Below are positions 25,835 to 37,133 of a DNA stretch of 64,000 nt, in pieces. The notes beneath the pieces were generated by a model. The model did no database searches. It saw only the letters and a program-made list of their open reading frames with translations, and was not told the origin of the DNA. How positions within the stretch are numbered: position 1 is the first letter of the stretch; every line of letters starts with the position of its first letter. Source of the stretch: Gordonia gummivorans (GTDB lineage Bacteria > Actinomycetota > Actinomycetes > Mycobacteriales > Mycobacteriaceae); contig NZ_JAKWBF010000005.1 of the NCBI RefSeq assembly GCF_022513585.1, positions 62,001-126,000 of the forward strand. Reading direction: 5' to 3'. A program made the position numbers and the translations under genes.

Positions 25835-26446
25835 TCAGGGAGCGGAACTTGGCTTGCGCAGAACGGTGACCGCGAAGTCCGCCTCTGGGTGCCACGCGCG
25901 CAGGTCCCAGGTGGCAAACCGATGCTCGACGCGGAGCCCCGCGTCGGCCACTGCCGCGTCGAAATCGGCGAGGGCGAGTGTGCGATTGGTATGGAAGCCG
26001 ACCACGATGACCCCGTCTGGCGTCAGGTGTCGGGCGAGCGCACGCAGGACGTCGGCTTCGGTGCGGGGAGCGACGAACACCATCACGTTGCCGGCGCAGA
26101 CGATCGCGTCGAAGGGTTCGGTGATGCCGTGCTCGCCGAGGTCGAGACGGGCGAGATCGGCGACGATCCACTGCGGACCCGGATGGTCTGCTTGGGCGGC
26201 CGCGATCAGTTCGGGGTCGACGTCGACACCAACCACCCGATGTCCGGCGTCGTGCAGATACGCGCCCACCCGGCCCGGGCCGCAACCGGCGTCGAGGATG
26301 TGCGCGCCTCGCGGCACCATCGCGTCGATCAGTCGGGCCTCCCCGGCGAGATCGGCGCCCTCGGCGGCCATCGTGCGGAATCGGTCGATGTACCACTCGC
26401 TGTGGCCGGGTTTGGTGTCGGTGAACCACCGCGGCGTCGACGTCAT
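25835..26446 (-). CDS. Class I SAM-dependent methyltransferase
   Basis: The 203-residue protein has the motif ILDAGCGPGRVGAYL (SAM-binding), VVGVDVDPELI and FDAIVCAGNVMVF, typical of small class I methyltransferases. It starts at the ATG overlapping the PIG-L deacetylase stop (ATGA at 26443-26446), so the two are translationally coupled and probably act on the same molecule. An N-terminal extension to 26485 is possible but would overlap the upstream gene more. Substrate unknown. Confidence 0.87.
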   Translation of the reverse strand: MTSTPRWFTDTKPGHSEWYIDRFRTMAAEGADLAGEARLIDAMVPRGAHILDAGCGPGRVGAYLHDAGHRVVGVDVDPELIAAAQADHPGPQWIVADLARLDLGEHGITEPFDAIVCAGNVMVFVAPRTEADVLRALARHLTPDGVIVVGFHTNRTLALADFDAAVADAGLRVEHRFATWDLRAWHPEADFAVTVLRKPSSAP

Positions 26447-27123
26447 GGCGCACTCCGCTTGAGTTCGAAACATGCTGCGCGACAACCGCCGAAGTCGTCG
26501 CGCACCGGGGTCATCATGTCCACCTGTTGACGAGCTTGATCGATCACAGGGGTGTCCGGGTCGAGCACCGACAGGTACTTCTCATGCGCGGCCAGTGAGG
26601 CCACCGCCGCATCGACGTGCTCTCCGACGTCGACGCCGTGCGTCGGATGTGGTCCGTTCTCGAACAGCCATGCGGGCCGCAGCGTGGGATCGAGGGCGTC
26701 GTAGGCATCGAGCACGGCGGCCGAGAACTCCATGTGGTCGCGCTGGTTGGGCGCACCCGGAGCCCACTCCGGGCCACCGTACAGCGACAGGATCACTTGC
26801 GGTGCAACATCTTCGATGCACTGGGTGATTCGTTGCCGCAACTCGGGGGTGTTGCGGATGTCGCTGTCCGGAAAGCCCCAGAACTCTACGACGCCGACTC
26901 CGACGATCGCCGCCGATGCCCGCTGCTCGGCCTCGCGCAGCGGGCCGGCCTCGGCCGGTGGCATGCCCTCGATACCTTGTTCCCCGCTGGACGCGAGGGC
27001 ATAGACCACGCGTTTGCCCTCCGACGTCCAGCGATCGACGGCCGCGGCCATGCCGTACTCCGGGTCGTCGGGGTGGGCGACGAGGACCAATGCCGTCTGC
27101 CAGTCCGTCGGAAAGCTCTCCAT
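26443..27123 (-). CDS. PIG-L/LmbE-family deacetylase
   Basis: The 226-residue protein has the zinc-binding motif VAHPDDPEYG near its N-terminus and a later QRDHMEF segment that may supply another ligand, the pattern of the PIG-L family (MshB, Mca, GlcNAc-PI deacetylase). These enzymes remove acyl groups from N-acetylglucosaminyl compounds. It is coupled by ATGA overlap to a methyltransferase gene downstream, so a pathway of deacetylation then methylation on a sugar or amide conjugate is possible. It is distinct from the mca gene at 2753. It lies 13 bp downstream of fumC's stop region on the same strand side. Confidence 0.87.
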   Translation of the reverse strand: MESFPTDWQTALVLVAHPDDPEYGMAAAVDRWTSEGKRVVYALASSGEQGIEGMPPAEAGPLREAEQRASAAIVGVGVVEFWGFPDSDIRNTPELRQRITQCIEDVAPQVILSLYGGPEWAPGAPNQRDHMEFSAAVLDAYDALDPTLRPAWLFENGPHPTHGVDVGEHVDAAVASLAAHEKYLSVLDPDTPVIDQARQQVDMMTPVRDDFGGCRAACFELKRSAP

Positions 27124-27136
27124 TGTGTGGAGTATG

Positions 27137-28537
27137 TCAGCGTTCGCGGTCGAGGTTGGCCATCTTCAGGACGTCGAGACGCTTGTCGAGTTCTTCCTCG
27201 GAGAGCTTCTCGCCGATGAGGCCGCGGTCGATGACGGTCTGGCGGATGGTCTTGCCCTCCTTGAGGGCCTGCTTGGCCACGGCTGCCGCTTCCTCGTAGC
27301 CGATCGCGGAGTTCAGCGGCGTGACGATCGACGGTGAACTCTCGGCCAGGGTGCGCAGACGCTCTTCGTTGGCGCCGAGTCCGGTGATGCAGCGGTCGGC
27401 GAACAGGCGAGACACGTTGGCCAGCAGCTTGATCGACTCCAGCACGTTGCGCGCCATCATCGGGATGTAGACGTTGAGCTCGAACGCGCCGTTGCCGCCA
27501 CCCCAGGTGACCGCGGCATCGTTGCCGATGACCTGTGCTGCGACCTGGGTAACGGCTTCGGGGAGAACCGGATTGACCTTGCCTGGCATGATCGACGAGC
27601 CAGGCTGCAGGTCGGGCAGGTGGATCTCGCCGAGGCCGGTGAGCGGACCCGAACCCATCCAGCGCACGTCGTTGGCGATCTTGGTGAGGGACACCGCAAC
27701 GGTTTTCAGCTGTCCGGACAGTTCGACGAGGCCGTCGCGCGCGGCCTGTGCCTCGAAGTTGTCCTTGGCCAACGACAACGCGTCGACGTCGGTCAGCTGG
27801 ACCAGGGCGGCCACCACCTTGGTGCCGAAGCCGGCCGGTGCGTTGAGGCCGGTGCCGACCGCGGTGCCGCCGATCGGAAGCTCGCCGACGCGCGGCAGGG
27901 TCGCGGTGAGCCGCTCGACACCTGCTTCGACCTGGCGGGCGTAGCCACCGAACTCCTGGCCGAGGGTGACCGGCACCGCATCCATGAGGTGTGTGCGGCC
28001 GCTCTTGACCACCTCGCGCCATTCGGTTGCCTTGCCCAGCAAAGCAAGTCGGAGGTGATCGAGAGCCGGGATCAAGTCGGTGACGGTCGCCTCGGTCGCC
28101 GCGACGTGAGTGGCGGTGGGAAAGGTGTCGTTGGAGGACTGCGACATGTTGACATGGTCGTTGGGGTGGACCTCGACCCCGGCTGCCTTGGCGATCGACG
28201 CAATGACCTCGTTGGCGTTCATGTTGGAGCTGGTCCCGGACCCGGTCTGGAACACATCGATCGGGAACTGGTCGTCGTGCTGACCGTCGGCGATCTCCTT
28301 GGCCGCGGCGATGATCGCGTCGGCCTTGTCGGCGTCGAGCAAGCCCAGATCCTTGTTCACCTGGGCACAGGCCGCCTTGAGCAAGCCCATCGCCCGGATC
28401 TGCGTGCGCTCCAGTGGCCGGTGGCTGATGGGGAAGTTCTCCACTGCACGCTGGGTCTGTGCGCGCCAGAGGGCGTCGACCGGCACTTTGACCTCGCCCA
28501 TGGTGTCGTGCTCGATGCGGTATTGCTGCTCGGTCAT
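27137..28537 (-). CDS. fumC: Class II fumarate hydratase
   Basis: This TCA-cycle enzyme hydrates fumarate to malate. The 466-residue protein has [45 protein letters not shown] and the superfamily signature [11 protein letters not shown], the pattern of iron-independent class II fumarase. Length is standard and the place corresponds to Rv1098c next to glpX (Rv1099c) in M. tuberculosis. Unusually, a second fumarase of the unrelated class I type is encoded just upstream at 29740-31440, with a palindrome-bracketed gene between them. Confidence 0.97.
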   Translation of the reverse strand: MTEQQYRIEHDTMGEVKVPVDALWRAQTQRAVENFPISHRPLERTQIRAMGLLKAACAQVNKDLGLLDADKADAIIAAAKEIADGQHDDQFPIDVFQTGSGTSSNMNANEVIASIAKAAGVEVHPNDHVNMSQSSNDTFPTATHVAATEATVTDLIPALDHLRLALLGKATEWREVVKSGRTHLMDAVPVTLGQEFGGYARQVEAGVERLTATLPRVGELPIGGTAVGTGLNAPAGFGTKVVAALVQLTDVDALSLAKDNFEAQAARDGLVELSGQLKTVAVSLTKIANDVRWMGSGPLTGLGEIHLPDLQPGSSIMPGKVNPVLPEAVTQVAAQVIGNDAAVTWGGGNGAFELNVYIPMMARNVLESIKLLANVSRLFADRCITGLGANEERLRTLAESSPSIVTPLNSAIGYEEAAAVAKQALKEGKTIRQTVIDRGLIGEKLSEEELDKRLDVLKMANLDRER

Positions 28538-28616
28538 GGTGCGCTGGTCCTCCGAAGGTCGCGAACAAGTAAGGGTCTCCTTATGACCGTACTCCGTGGC
28601 ATATGGTGACCTGTCA

Positions 28617-28659
28617 GTGCCGTAGATCTACGCCATCATGTGGCGTGGATCTACGGCAC
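28617..28659. repeat. Left flanking palindrome of the AbiEi/DUF559 gene
   Basis: Nineteen-base arms (28617-28635 and 28641-28659) pair with a single G-U position around a 5-base loop. The outer sequence CAGTGCCGTAGATCT and the inner-side GGATCTACGGC are repeated in the palindrome at 29695-29733, at the far end of the gene. It lies in the divergent gap between fumC and the AbiEi/DUF559 gene. Confidence 0.85.
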
Positions 28660-28741
28660 AAGTGATCAGCGGGAACCGAAGTTGTCCACAGATGTCCTCG
28701 GAGGGCGCTATTCCGCCGAATGCCCGGCGACACTGTGCGAT

Positions 28742-29701
28742 GTGCCGGCACCGTCGAAACCGCCAGATCGCAAGCGGCTGGAGAACCTGCTCCGTGCGCA
28801 GGATGGCGTCATCGCTCGCCGGCAGGTTGCCGAGTGCGGATTCACAGATCCATATATCCGGCGCAAAGTTCGTCGTCGCGAATGGGCACCCGTGTACTCG
28901 GGCACATTTGTCAATCACACCGGGCCGATGACCTGGCAGCAGCGGGCGTGGGGTGCGGTGCTCGACGCACACCCGGCCGCGCTCAGTCATGCGTCGGCAA
29001 TGCGCGATCCCGGTCAGTTCGACGACGGGCTGATCCACATCACGGTCGACCGTCAACGTCGCGTCACCCGACGACCTGGCATCGTCGTCCACTACGGATC
29101 ACGGCTGGACGAGAAGGTGCTGTGGCACGCGCATCCGCCACGGTTCCGTCCTGAAGAGGCGGTGTTGGACATCGCCGAGGCGGCGTCGTCGGAGTTTCGC
29201 GTGATCGCCTGCTTGTCGGACGCAGTGCAGGCACGCAGGACGACCGTCGATCGATTGCTGGCCGCGATGAGCAGACGGCCACGGATGCGCAGGCGTGCGC
29301 TCGTGGAGGGGGTACTCGCGGATGTCCGCGACGGGACGTGCTCGGTTCTCGAACACGGTTATGTTCTGAGAGTCGAACGTGCGCATGGTCTTCCGAATCC
29401 CCAGCGGCAAGCACCGACAGGCGTTGGACGCCGCGGATTCCGCGACGTCGACTACCCCGAGTGGGGTCTCGTCGTGGAATTGGACGGCCGAGCCGATCAC
29501 GACGGCCCCGCCGCACGGGACCGCGACTTGGAGCGGGACCTCGATGCGGCCGTGAATGCCGACCGTCTCACCCTGCGGATCGGCTGGGGGCAGGTCTATG
29601 ACCGCCCGTGTTCGACCGCCCGCAAGGTGGCCCGTGCCCTGAGCAACCGTGGGTGGACAGGTGCAGTAACTCAATGCCCTTCATGCCCTACAGTGCCGTA
29701 G
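28742..29701 (+). CDS. AbiEi-like wHTH / DUF559 (Vsr-like nuclease) protein
   Basis: About 319 residues. The N-terminal part (LENLLRAQDGVIARRQVAECGF) matches the winged-helix domain of AbiEi-type antitoxins; the C-terminal part (FRDVDYPEWGLVVELDGRADHD and the later LTLRIGWGQV) matches DUF559, a very-short-patch-repair-like endonuclease fold with acidic active-site residues. Such fused proteins are common orphans in actinobacteria and their role is unknown. The start is uncertain: GTG at 28742 or TTG at 28682. The TAG stop lies inside the right flanking palindrome. It interrupts two fumarase genes and runs against both, suggesting insertion. Confidence 0.8.
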   Translation: MPAPSKPPDRKRLENLLRAQDGVIARRQVAECGFTDPYIRRKVRRREWAPVYSGTFVNHTGPMTWQQRAWGAVLDAHPAALSHASAMRDPGQFDDGLIHITVDRQRRVTRRPGIVVHYGSRLDEKVLWHAHPPRFRPEEAVLDIAEAASSEFRVIACLSDAVQARRTTVDRLLAAMSRRPRMRRRALVEGVLADVRDGTCSVLEHGYVLRVERAHGLPNPQRQAPTGVGRRGFRDVDYPEWGLVVELDGRADHDGPAARDRDLERDLDAAVNADRLTLRIGWGQVYDRPCSTARKVARALSNRGWTGAVTQCPSCPTVP

Positions 29702-29733
29702 ATCTCAGTCATCTGATGACTCGGATCTACGGC
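29695..29733. repeat. Right flanking palindrome of the AbiEi/DUF559 gene
   Basis: Nineteen-base arms (29695-29713 and 29715-29733) pair with two imperfect positions around a one-base centre. The outer 15 bases are the same as those of the palindrome at 28617-28659. It carries the stop codon of the DUF559 gene and sits seven bases beyond the stop of the convergent class I fumarase, so it can also act as a bidirectional terminator. Confidence 0.8.
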
Positions 29734-29739
29734 GTTGCT

Positions 29740-31440
<1,701 letters not shown>

Positions 31441-31501
31441 CAGGAAATCGTATCGCCGCGTCGTGCGGCGCTCCTGGTGAGCCCAGGCTCACTAAATCGG
31501 G

Positions 31502-32497
31502 TCAGAGATCGAGGCGTGCGTACTCGCGCAACTTGGTGGTCTGGTGTACGGCCTCGATGCGGCGGATGGTGCCGGACTTGGACCGCATGACCAGCGAACG
31601 GGTGGTGGCGCCGCCGGGACGGTAGGTCACGCCGCGCAGCATGTCGCCGTTGGTGACGCCGGTCGCGCAGAAGAAGGAGTTCTCACCGGCCACCAGGTCG
31701 TCGTTGGTGAGGACGCGGTTGAGGTCGTGTCCGGCGTCGATGGCCTTCTGGCGCTCGGCGTCGTCCTTCGGCCACAGCTTGCCCTGGATCTCGCCGCCCA
31801 TGCACTTCATCGCGACGGCGGTGATGATGCCCTCGGGGGTGCCGCCGACGCCCATCAGCATGTCGACGGTCGAGTAGTCGCCGGCCGCTGCGATGGCCCC
31901 CGCGACGTCGCCATCGGAGATGAGGCGGATCTTGGCACCGGCCTGCCGGATCTCGCCGATCAGGTCGGCGTGGCGCGGGCGGTCGAGCACGACGACGGTC
32001 ATGTCGGCGACGTCGATGCCCTTGGCCTTGGCGACCGAGTTGACGTTCCACTCGATGGATTCGTCGATGTTGATGGCGCCCTTGGCTTCCGGTCCGACGG
32101 CGATCTTGTCCATGTAGAAGACGGCGGACGGGTCGTACATGGTGCCGCGCTCGCTGACCGCGATGACGGCGATCGAGTTCGGGCGGCCTTCGGCCATCAG
32201 GGTGGTGCCGTCGATCGGATCGACCGCCACGTCGCAGTCGGGTCCGTCGCCGTCGCCGACCTCTTCGCCGTTGAACAGCATCGGGGCCTCGTCCTTCTCA
32301 CCCTCGCCGATCACGACGACACCGCGCATCGATACGGTGGAGAGGAGCTCGCGCATCGCGTCGACCGCTGCGCCGTCGCCACCCTTCTTGTCGCCGCGGC
32401 CCACCCAGCGCCCGGCCGCGAGGGCCGCCGCCTCGGTCACCCGAACCAATTCCATGGCGAGGTTGCGATCTGGTGCCTGATTGGTGCTCGTGGACAT
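31502..32497 (-). CDS. glpX: Class II fructose-1,6-bisphosphatase GlpX
   Basis: GlpX removes the 1-phosphate of fructose 1,6-bisphosphate in gluconeogenesis. The 331-residue protein has [45 protein letters not shown] and [26 protein letters not shown], the metal- and substrate-binding motifs of class II enzymes. The ATG at 32497 gives the family N-terminus; the longer frame upstream is non-homologous. The neighbour order fumarase-glpX-DUF4245 matches Rv1098c-Rv1099c-Rv1100. Confidence 0.97.
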   Translation of the reverse strand: MSTSTNQAPDRNLAMELVRVTEAAALAAGRWVGRGDKKGGDGAAVDAMRELLSTVSMRGVVVIGEGEKDEAPMLFNGEEVGDGDGPDCDVAVDPIDGTTLMAEGRPNSIAVIAVSERGTMYDPSAVFYMDKIAVGPEAKGAINIDESIEWNVNSVAKAKGIDVADMTVVVLDRPRHADLIGEIRQAGAKIRLISDGDVAGAIAAAGDYSTVDMLMGVGGTPEGIITAVAMKCMGGEIQGKLWPKDDAERQKAIDAGHDLNRVLTNDDLVAGENSFFCATGVTNGDMLRGVTYRPGGATTRSLVMRSKSGTIRRIEAVHQTTKLREYARLDL

Positions 32498-32633
32498 GTA
32501 CTCGACTCCTCGGCGTCGGCGACGGTGCTCTGGTTCCCATCCTTGCATGTCACGCCGGACGTTCGGTCGGCGACCCCGCCGAGGTCAGAGGTGTCGGCCG
32601 CAGTGGGATTTGCCTCAGTGGGATACTCGGGGC

Positions 32634-33212
32634 ATGGCACAGAAACCGCGGTATCTGACCAGCGGCAAGGACATGATCTGGTCGCTGATCCCGCTGCTGG
32701 CGATCTGCGCGTTCGTCGCGATCGTCTCCGGCAACTGCTCGGTGGGGCTCACCGGCCGCGCCGACGACGACCGTACGCAGGCCTTCGACGTGGAGCACGC
32801 GCTCAAGGCCGACGCGGCGGACATGCCGTTCCCGATTCGTCTGCCGGTCATGCCGTCGTCGTGGAAGCCCAATTCTGGTTCGGCGCCGTCGGTCGACGGG
32901 CATCGTGTCAGCACGGCCGGATGGGTGAGCGCCAACGGTGCCTATGTGCAGTTGACCCAAAGCGATGCATCCGAGGAGTCCCTGATCGGCTACTTGCGCG
33001 GCGACGAGGGCTACGACGCCGTGACCGCGGGTGGCACCCGGGAAGTCGCCGGTCGCACCTGGGTGACGTACTCGACGGGCGAGAAGAAGAAGTTCTGGAT
33101 CACCGATCTCGGTGACGTGCGGATCGCGGTGCTCTCGCGTGGCTCCGACGCGGACATGGAGCAACTGGCGACCGCGACCCTCACGCAACAGCCGCTTCCG
33201 CGTCGCGGGTAG
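32634..33212 (+). CDS. DUF4245 membrane-anchored protein
   Basis: The 192-residue protein has a short cytoplasmic N-terminus, one hydrophobic helix (about residues 15-33) and an extracytoplasmic domain with a conserved WVTYSTGEKKKFWIT region. It matches the DUF4245 family and Rv1100 by position, divergent from glpX. The ATG at 32634 is used because earlier in-frame codons would extend into the glpX leader without a match. Function is unknown. Confidence 0.87.
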   Translation: MAQKPRYLTSGKDMIWSLIPLLAICAFVAIVSGNCSVGLTGRADDDRTQAFDVEHALKADAADMPFPIRLPVMPSSWKPNSGSAPSVDGHRVSTAGWVSANGAYVQLTQSDASEESLIGYLRGDEGYDAVTAGGTREVAGRTWVTYSTGEKKKFWITDLGDVRIAVLSRGSDADMEQLATATLTQQPLPRRG

Positions 33213-33349
33213 CGATACCTGCACATGAATGGCCACATCTGCGGTGACCCCGCGCACATCTGTCGTTCGAATGACCCGAATTCGAGTAGTGCGCTACTCG
33301 TGAGGTAGTGGCTCCGGATCCATAGCGTTTCCTATCAAGGAGGCGCGCC

Positions 33350-33646
33350 ATGATGAATGACTCGAGATGGATCGGAGTGCTCTGGCTGCGCGGGGTCCAG
33401 GTGGCCGCTCTCATGGTGGTGGTGATCGCGGCAGTGGTGCCGTTCGCCCCCGCCGAAGGCCACGGCCTCACCCCAGACCTGACGAATGTCACCATCGACC
33501 CGATGGTGACGGCGATACCGGTCCGGGTAGCGGTGACCGAGCGGCCGGCTGGAAGCGTCGCTGTTCCGCCAGATTGCGCGCGATGCCGGGCCGCGGCCGC
33601 CGTGTTGTGGATGACCGACGCGGGGCAGCGGGCGGCACTGAGCTGA
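33350..33646 (+). CDS. Small secreted protein of unknown function
   Basis: A 98-residue reading frame with a near-perfect AAGGAGG ribosome-binding site at 33337-33343, six bases before its ATG. The N-terminus has a basic start and a hydrophobic segment (about residues 11-32), a probable signal peptide. The mature part is short, contains a CxxC pair in PDCARCRAA, and ends near the convergent xseB stop. No family is recognised. A 7-bp hairpin (33283-33300) lies upstream. The strong ribosome-binding site makes a real gene likely. Confidence 0.65.
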   Translation: MMNDSRWIGVLWLRGVQVAALMVVVIAAVVPFAPAEGHGLTPDLTNVTIDPMVTAIPVRVAVTERPAGSVAVPPDCARCRAAAAVLWMTDAGQRAALS

Positions 33647-33648
33647 GG

Positions 33649-33882
33649 TCAGTCCTCTTCGGGATCGCCCTGGGACAGAACGGCTTCGATGCGTTCCCGT
33701 GCGCCGCTGAGGTGGTGTTCGCAACGCGTGGCCAAGGCCTCGCCGCGTTCCCACAGGGCCAGCGACTCGTCGAGATCGAGTCCACCGTGTTCGAGGGTGG
33801 CGACGATTTCGGCGAGTTCGTCGCGTGCCTGTTCGTAGCCGAGTTGTTCGACCGGGACGCGTTCGTCGTCGGGGCTGCTCAC
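33649..33882 (-). CDS. xseB: Exodeoxyribonuclease VII small subunit
   Basis: A 77-residue protein with the XseB pattern: [36 protein letters not shown], a helical hairpin, and an acidic C-terminus. XseB binds XseA to form ExoVII, which degrades single-stranded DNA to oligonucleotides. It starts with GTG and overlaps the xseA stop by four bases (33879-33882), indicating coupled translation and stoichiometric subunits. Confidence 0.95.
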   Translation of the reverse strand: MSSPDDERVPVEQLGYEQARDELAEIVATLEHGGLDLDESLALWERGEALATRCEHHLSGARERIEAVLSQGDPEED

Positions 33883-35147
33883 GAATCGTCTCCCTTGTTC
33901 GAGTTCTTTCCGTCGGCGGGCCCGTTCACGGTTGCCCGTGCAGCGCCGGTGGCGACGCGGATCCGCAGTTTCGCGCCGGGCGGCATGTCTGTCGCATCGG
34001 TGACGATCTGCGGGGCCGAACCGGCGGGCACGTCGGTGCGCTGCACCACCGCGTATCCGCGGGCGAGTGTCTGTGCCGGTCCCAGTGTGCCGAGTTGTGC
34101 CGACAGGTGGTCGACGCGGCGGTCCTGCATATCGATTAGCCGGCCGATGTCGCGCCGCAGAGCGCGACGCAGGTCGCCAACACCTGCGGCCTCGGCATCG
34201 ATCAGCGTGTGCGGGCGTGCCAGCACCGGCCGGGCGCGCAGGCCTTCGACGATGTGGGTTTCGCGGCGCACCCAGTTGCGCAGGGCGTGCGCGCTGCGTC
34301 GGCGCAACGTGGCGATTGCGGCGAGCTCGGCGTCGACGTCGGGCACCACGCGTTTGGCGGCGTCGGTGGGGGTCGCGGCCCGCACATCGGCGACGAGGTC
34401 GAGGAGCGGGGCGTCGGGCTCGTGGCCGATCGCGGAGATCACCGGGGTGGTGCAGGCGGCGACCGCGCGCAGCAGCGCCTCGTCGGAGAACGGCAGCAGG
34501 TCTTCGACGCTGCCGCCGCCGCGGGCGATGATGATGACCTCGACGTCGGGGTGCTCGTCGAGAGCGGAGAGCTGGCCGAGGATGGCCGCGACGGCGGTCG
34601 GGCCCTGGACTGGTGCGTCGCGGATCTCGAAGCGGACCGCCGACCAACGCTGCGTCGCCACCGCCACGACATCCCGTCCGGCTGCGCTGGCACGGCCGGT
34701 GATGAGGCCAATGCTCTTGGGTAAGAAGGGAAGTGGCCGTTTGAGCCGACGGTCGAAGAGGCCTTCGGCGGCCAGGAGTTGCCGCAGACGTTCGATCCGG
34801 AGCAGGAGTTGGCCGATGCCGACCGGTCGGATGTCGCTGACGCGCAGCGAGATGGTGCCGCGTCCGGTGTAGTAGCTCGGGCGGCCCAGGACGACGACGT
34901 GACTCCCGTCGGTCAGCGGAACTTCGGTGCGCGCCAACAGATCCGGACTGCAGGTGACGGAGATGGAGATGTCGGCGGCCGGGTCGCGCAGGGTCATGAA
35001 GGCGGTTCGGGTGCCGGGACGCCGACTGATCTGGGTGACCTGCCCCTCGACCCAGATCTGGCCGAGCCGGTGAATCCAGTCGGCGATCTTGGTGTTGACG
35101 GTCCGAACCGGCCAGGGGTGCTCGGCGCTGTTCGGCGAGGAGGTCAC
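33879..35147 (-). CDS. xseA: Exodeoxyribonuclease VII large subunit
   Basis: XseA is the catalytic subunit of ExoVII. The 422-residue protein has an N-terminal OB-fold ([25 protein letters not shown]), then the catalytic domain with [13 protein letters not shown], the [19 protein letters not shown] signature and [10 protein letters not shown], and a C-terminal coiled coil that winds with XseB. The gene overlaps xseB downstream and the lipid-droplet protein gene upstream (35144-35147), forming a three-gene operon like Rv1107c-Rv1109c. GHEPD replaces the more common GHE(T)D; this is a minor variation. Confidence 0.96.
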   Translation of the reverse strand: MTSSPNSAEHPWPVRTVNTKIADWIHRLGQIWVEGQVTQISRRPGTRTAFMTLRDPAADISISVTCSPDLLARTEVPLTDGSHVVVLGRPSYYTGRGTISLRVSDIRPVGIGQLLLRIERLRQLLAAEGLFDRRLKRPLPFLPKSIGLITGRASAAGRDVVAVATQRWSAVRFEIRDAPVQGPTAVAAILGQLSALDEHPDVEVIIIARGGGSVEDLLPFSDEALLRAVAACTTPVISAIGHEPDAPLLDLVADVRAATPTDAAKRVVPDVDAELAAIATLRRRSAHALRNWVRRETHIVEGLRARPVLARPHTLIDAEAAGVGDLRRALRRDIGRLIDMQDRRVDHLSAQLGTLGPAQTLARGYAVVQRTDVPAGSAPQIVTDATDMPPGAKLRIRVATGAARATVNGPADGKNSNKGDDS

Positions 35148-35860
35148 GTGGTGGAGTGACGCTTGTTCTGCGCGGCGATCCGGTTGTCGAGCATCGTCAC
35201 GAAGGGCGCGCGATTGCGGTTGGCCTTCTCGTAGTCGATGAGCGCTTGGAGGTCGTCGGAACTCACCGAGCGCAGCTTGGCACGCAGCTGCGCGAGGGTG
35301 AGGCCGTCGTACTCGATGTACTCGACGACCTCGGGTGCCGACTTACCTGCTGCTGCGGGCTTCTTCGCGGGCTCGGGTGTGGAACTGATCACATCGTCGG
35401 GTGCGGAGCTGTACAGCGCGAACCGGCCGGCGGCGGGTGCGTCACCATCCGGCGATGTGGCGGATTCATCGGTCGCGGGCTCGGGGGTGGTCGGCTCGGC
35501 CGGCTTCTTGGTGGGCGTCTTCTTTGCCGGGGTCTTTTTCGCGGGCTTCTCCGCAGCGGGTTTGGGTTTGGCCGGTTTGGTCTCGATGGGCGTCGCGGTC
35601 TGTGCGGTGAGGGCGTCGTCCTCGTCGAAATGCGCCCATGCAGGCTGTTCGTCGGGCTTGTCGAAGAGCATCTCGAGAGCGGCGTCGCCCTTGATGGCCA
35701 GCTCGGCTATGTTCTGTTGCGCGCGCATGCCCGCCTGCAGCGTCTGGCTGACCGCCGTCATCGGCAGGGTCACCAGCAGCGTGGGCAGTTTGCGGGTCTC
35801 CTCGATGGCCGTGACGATCAGTCCAGCGGCGATACGGGCCGGGTACGGTGCGCGAACCAT
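35144..35860 (-). CDS. Lipid droplet-associated protein (Rv1109c-like)
   Basis: The 238-residue protein has a conserved N-terminal segment with hydrophobic helix-forming residues ([20 protein letters not shown]), a long Ala/Pro/Lys-rich low-complexity middle ([15 protein letters not shown]), and a C-terminal helical domain ([20 protein letters not shown]...). This is the pattern of the lipid droplet-associated Rv1109c family, and the operon position upstream of xseA is the same. Such proteins coat storage-lipid droplets in mycolic-acid actinomycetes. The link to ExoVII is only co-location. Confidence 0.85.
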   Translation of the reverse strand: MVRAPYPARIAAGLIVTAIEETRKLPTLLVTLPMTAVSQTLQAGMRAQQNIAELAIKGDAALEMLFDKPDEQPAWAHFDEDDALTAQTATPIETKPAKPKPAAEKPAKKTPAKKTPTKKPAEPTTPEPATDESATSPDGDAPAAGRFALYSSAPDDVISSTPEPAKKPAAAGKSAPEVVEYIEYDGLTLAQLRAKLRSVSSDDLQALIDYEKANRNRAPFVTMLDNRIAAQNKRHSTT

Positions 35861-35940
35861 GCCAACACTCTGCCATCACATCAGCGTGCATCCAACATGT
35901 GTATCCAACCGCGGGGCGTTCAGCCCGTACCCTGGAATCT

Positions 35941-36894
35941 ATGAGTGATTCGAAGCGTGTTCTGCTCGCCGAGCCGCGCGGCTATTGCGCCGGGGTCGAC
36001 CGTGCGGTGGAGACCGTGGAACGTGCACTCGACAAGCACGGCGCGCCCGTCTACGTCCGCAAGGAGATCGTGCACAACCGCCACGTGGTGGAAACCCTGA
36101 GCGACCGGGGTGCGATCTTCGTGAGCGAAACCGACGAGGTGCCCGAGGGCGCCATCGTGGTGTTCTCCGCGCACGGCGTGTCCCCGGAAGTGCACAAGAC
36201 CGCAGCTCAGCGCAGCCTCAAGACGATCGACGCGACCTGCCCGCTGGTCACCAAGGTGCACCAGGAGGCCAAGCGATTCGCCCGTGACGACTACGACATC
36301 CTGCTCATCGGCCACGAGGGCCACGAGGAGGTCGAGGGCACTGCGGGCGAGGCGCCCGAGCACATCCAGCTCGTCGACGGCCCGGACAGCGTCGAGAAGG
36401 TGTCGGTGCGCGACGAGTCCAAGGTGATCTGGCTGTCGCAGACCACCCTGTCGGTCGATGAGACGATGGAGACGGTCAAGCGGCTGCGCGAGAAGTTCCC
36501 GCTGCTCGCCGATCCGCCCAGCGACGACATCTGTTACGCCACCCAGAACCGCCAGGTCGCGGTGAAGGCGATGGCGCCGCACTGCGAACTGGTCATCGTC
36601 GTCGGTTCCAAGAACTCGTCGAACTCGGTGCGCCTGGTGGAGGTCGCCGTGCAGAACGGCGCCCAGGCCGGCTACCTCGTCGACTACGCGCGTGAGATCG
36701 ACGAGGCGTGGCTCGACGGTGTGACCACCGTGGGCGTGACATCAGGCGCATCGGTGCCCGAGGTACTGGTGCGTGGAGTGCTCGACTACCTGGCCGAACG
36801 TGGCTACGACTCCGTCGAGACCATCAACACCGCCAACGAGACCCTCACCTTCGCGCTGCCCCGCGAGTTGCGACCGGCGCGTACCGCGCGCTGA
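35941..36894 (+). CDS. ispH: 4-hydroxy-3-methylbut-2-enyl diphosphate reductase
   Basis: IspH makes IPP and DMAPP in the last step of the MEP pathway. The 317-residue protein keeps the three cysteines that hold the iron-sulfur cluster (Cys16, Cys100, Cys198), plus the ARG-type N-terminus [22 protein letters not shown] and VTSGASVPE. Its place next to xseA and Rv1109c-like genes matches lytB2 (Rv1110). ATG at 35941 is directly after a gap with no upstream in-frame domain. Synteny with the M. tuberculosis region ends here. Confidence 0.97.
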   Translation: MSDSKRVLLAEPRGYCAGVDRAVETVERALDKHGAPVYVRKEIVHNRHVVETLSDRGAIFVSETDEVPEGAIVVFSAHGVSPEVHKTAAQRSLKTIDATCPLVTKVHQEAKRFARDDYDILLIGHEGHEEVEGTAGEAPEHIQLVDGPDSVEKVSVRDESKVIWLSQTTLSVDETMETVKRLREKFPLLADPPSDDICYATQNRQVAVKAMAPHCELVIVVGSKNSSNSVRLVEVAVQNGAQAGYLVDYAREIDEAWLDGVTTVGVTSGASVPEVLVRGVLDYLAERGYDSVETINTANETLTFALPRELRPARTAR

Positions 36895-37133
36895 GTCTCC
36901 GCCCTCCGCCGGCTCAGGTACGGAGCACCGACCCTCCGCTGGCAGGCTGCGTTCCCCCCAGGTCAGAGCGCTGGTCATAAGACTCTTCGGAACAGCGTCC
37001 CACCCGCCGACGTCGTCGGCGATCGTGGAAGCGGGAAGAGCCAAGGTCGCCGAAGCGGTCTTCCGCAGCCCGATGGCGCCTCGGACTGCAGCGTTTCCGC
37101 AGTTCAGGAGGCCGAAGGGAGTACTTCTTCGCG

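Noticed and set aside
28640..28741. N-terminal extension of the AbiEi/DUF559 protein to 28640
   Set aside because: The extension starts inside the flanking palindrome, lacks a ribosome-binding site and does not fit the domain start.
31544..33115. 523-codon plus-strand frame across glpX and DUF4245
   Set aside because: Shadow of glpX joined to an out-of-frame reading of DUF4245; both real genes are clear.
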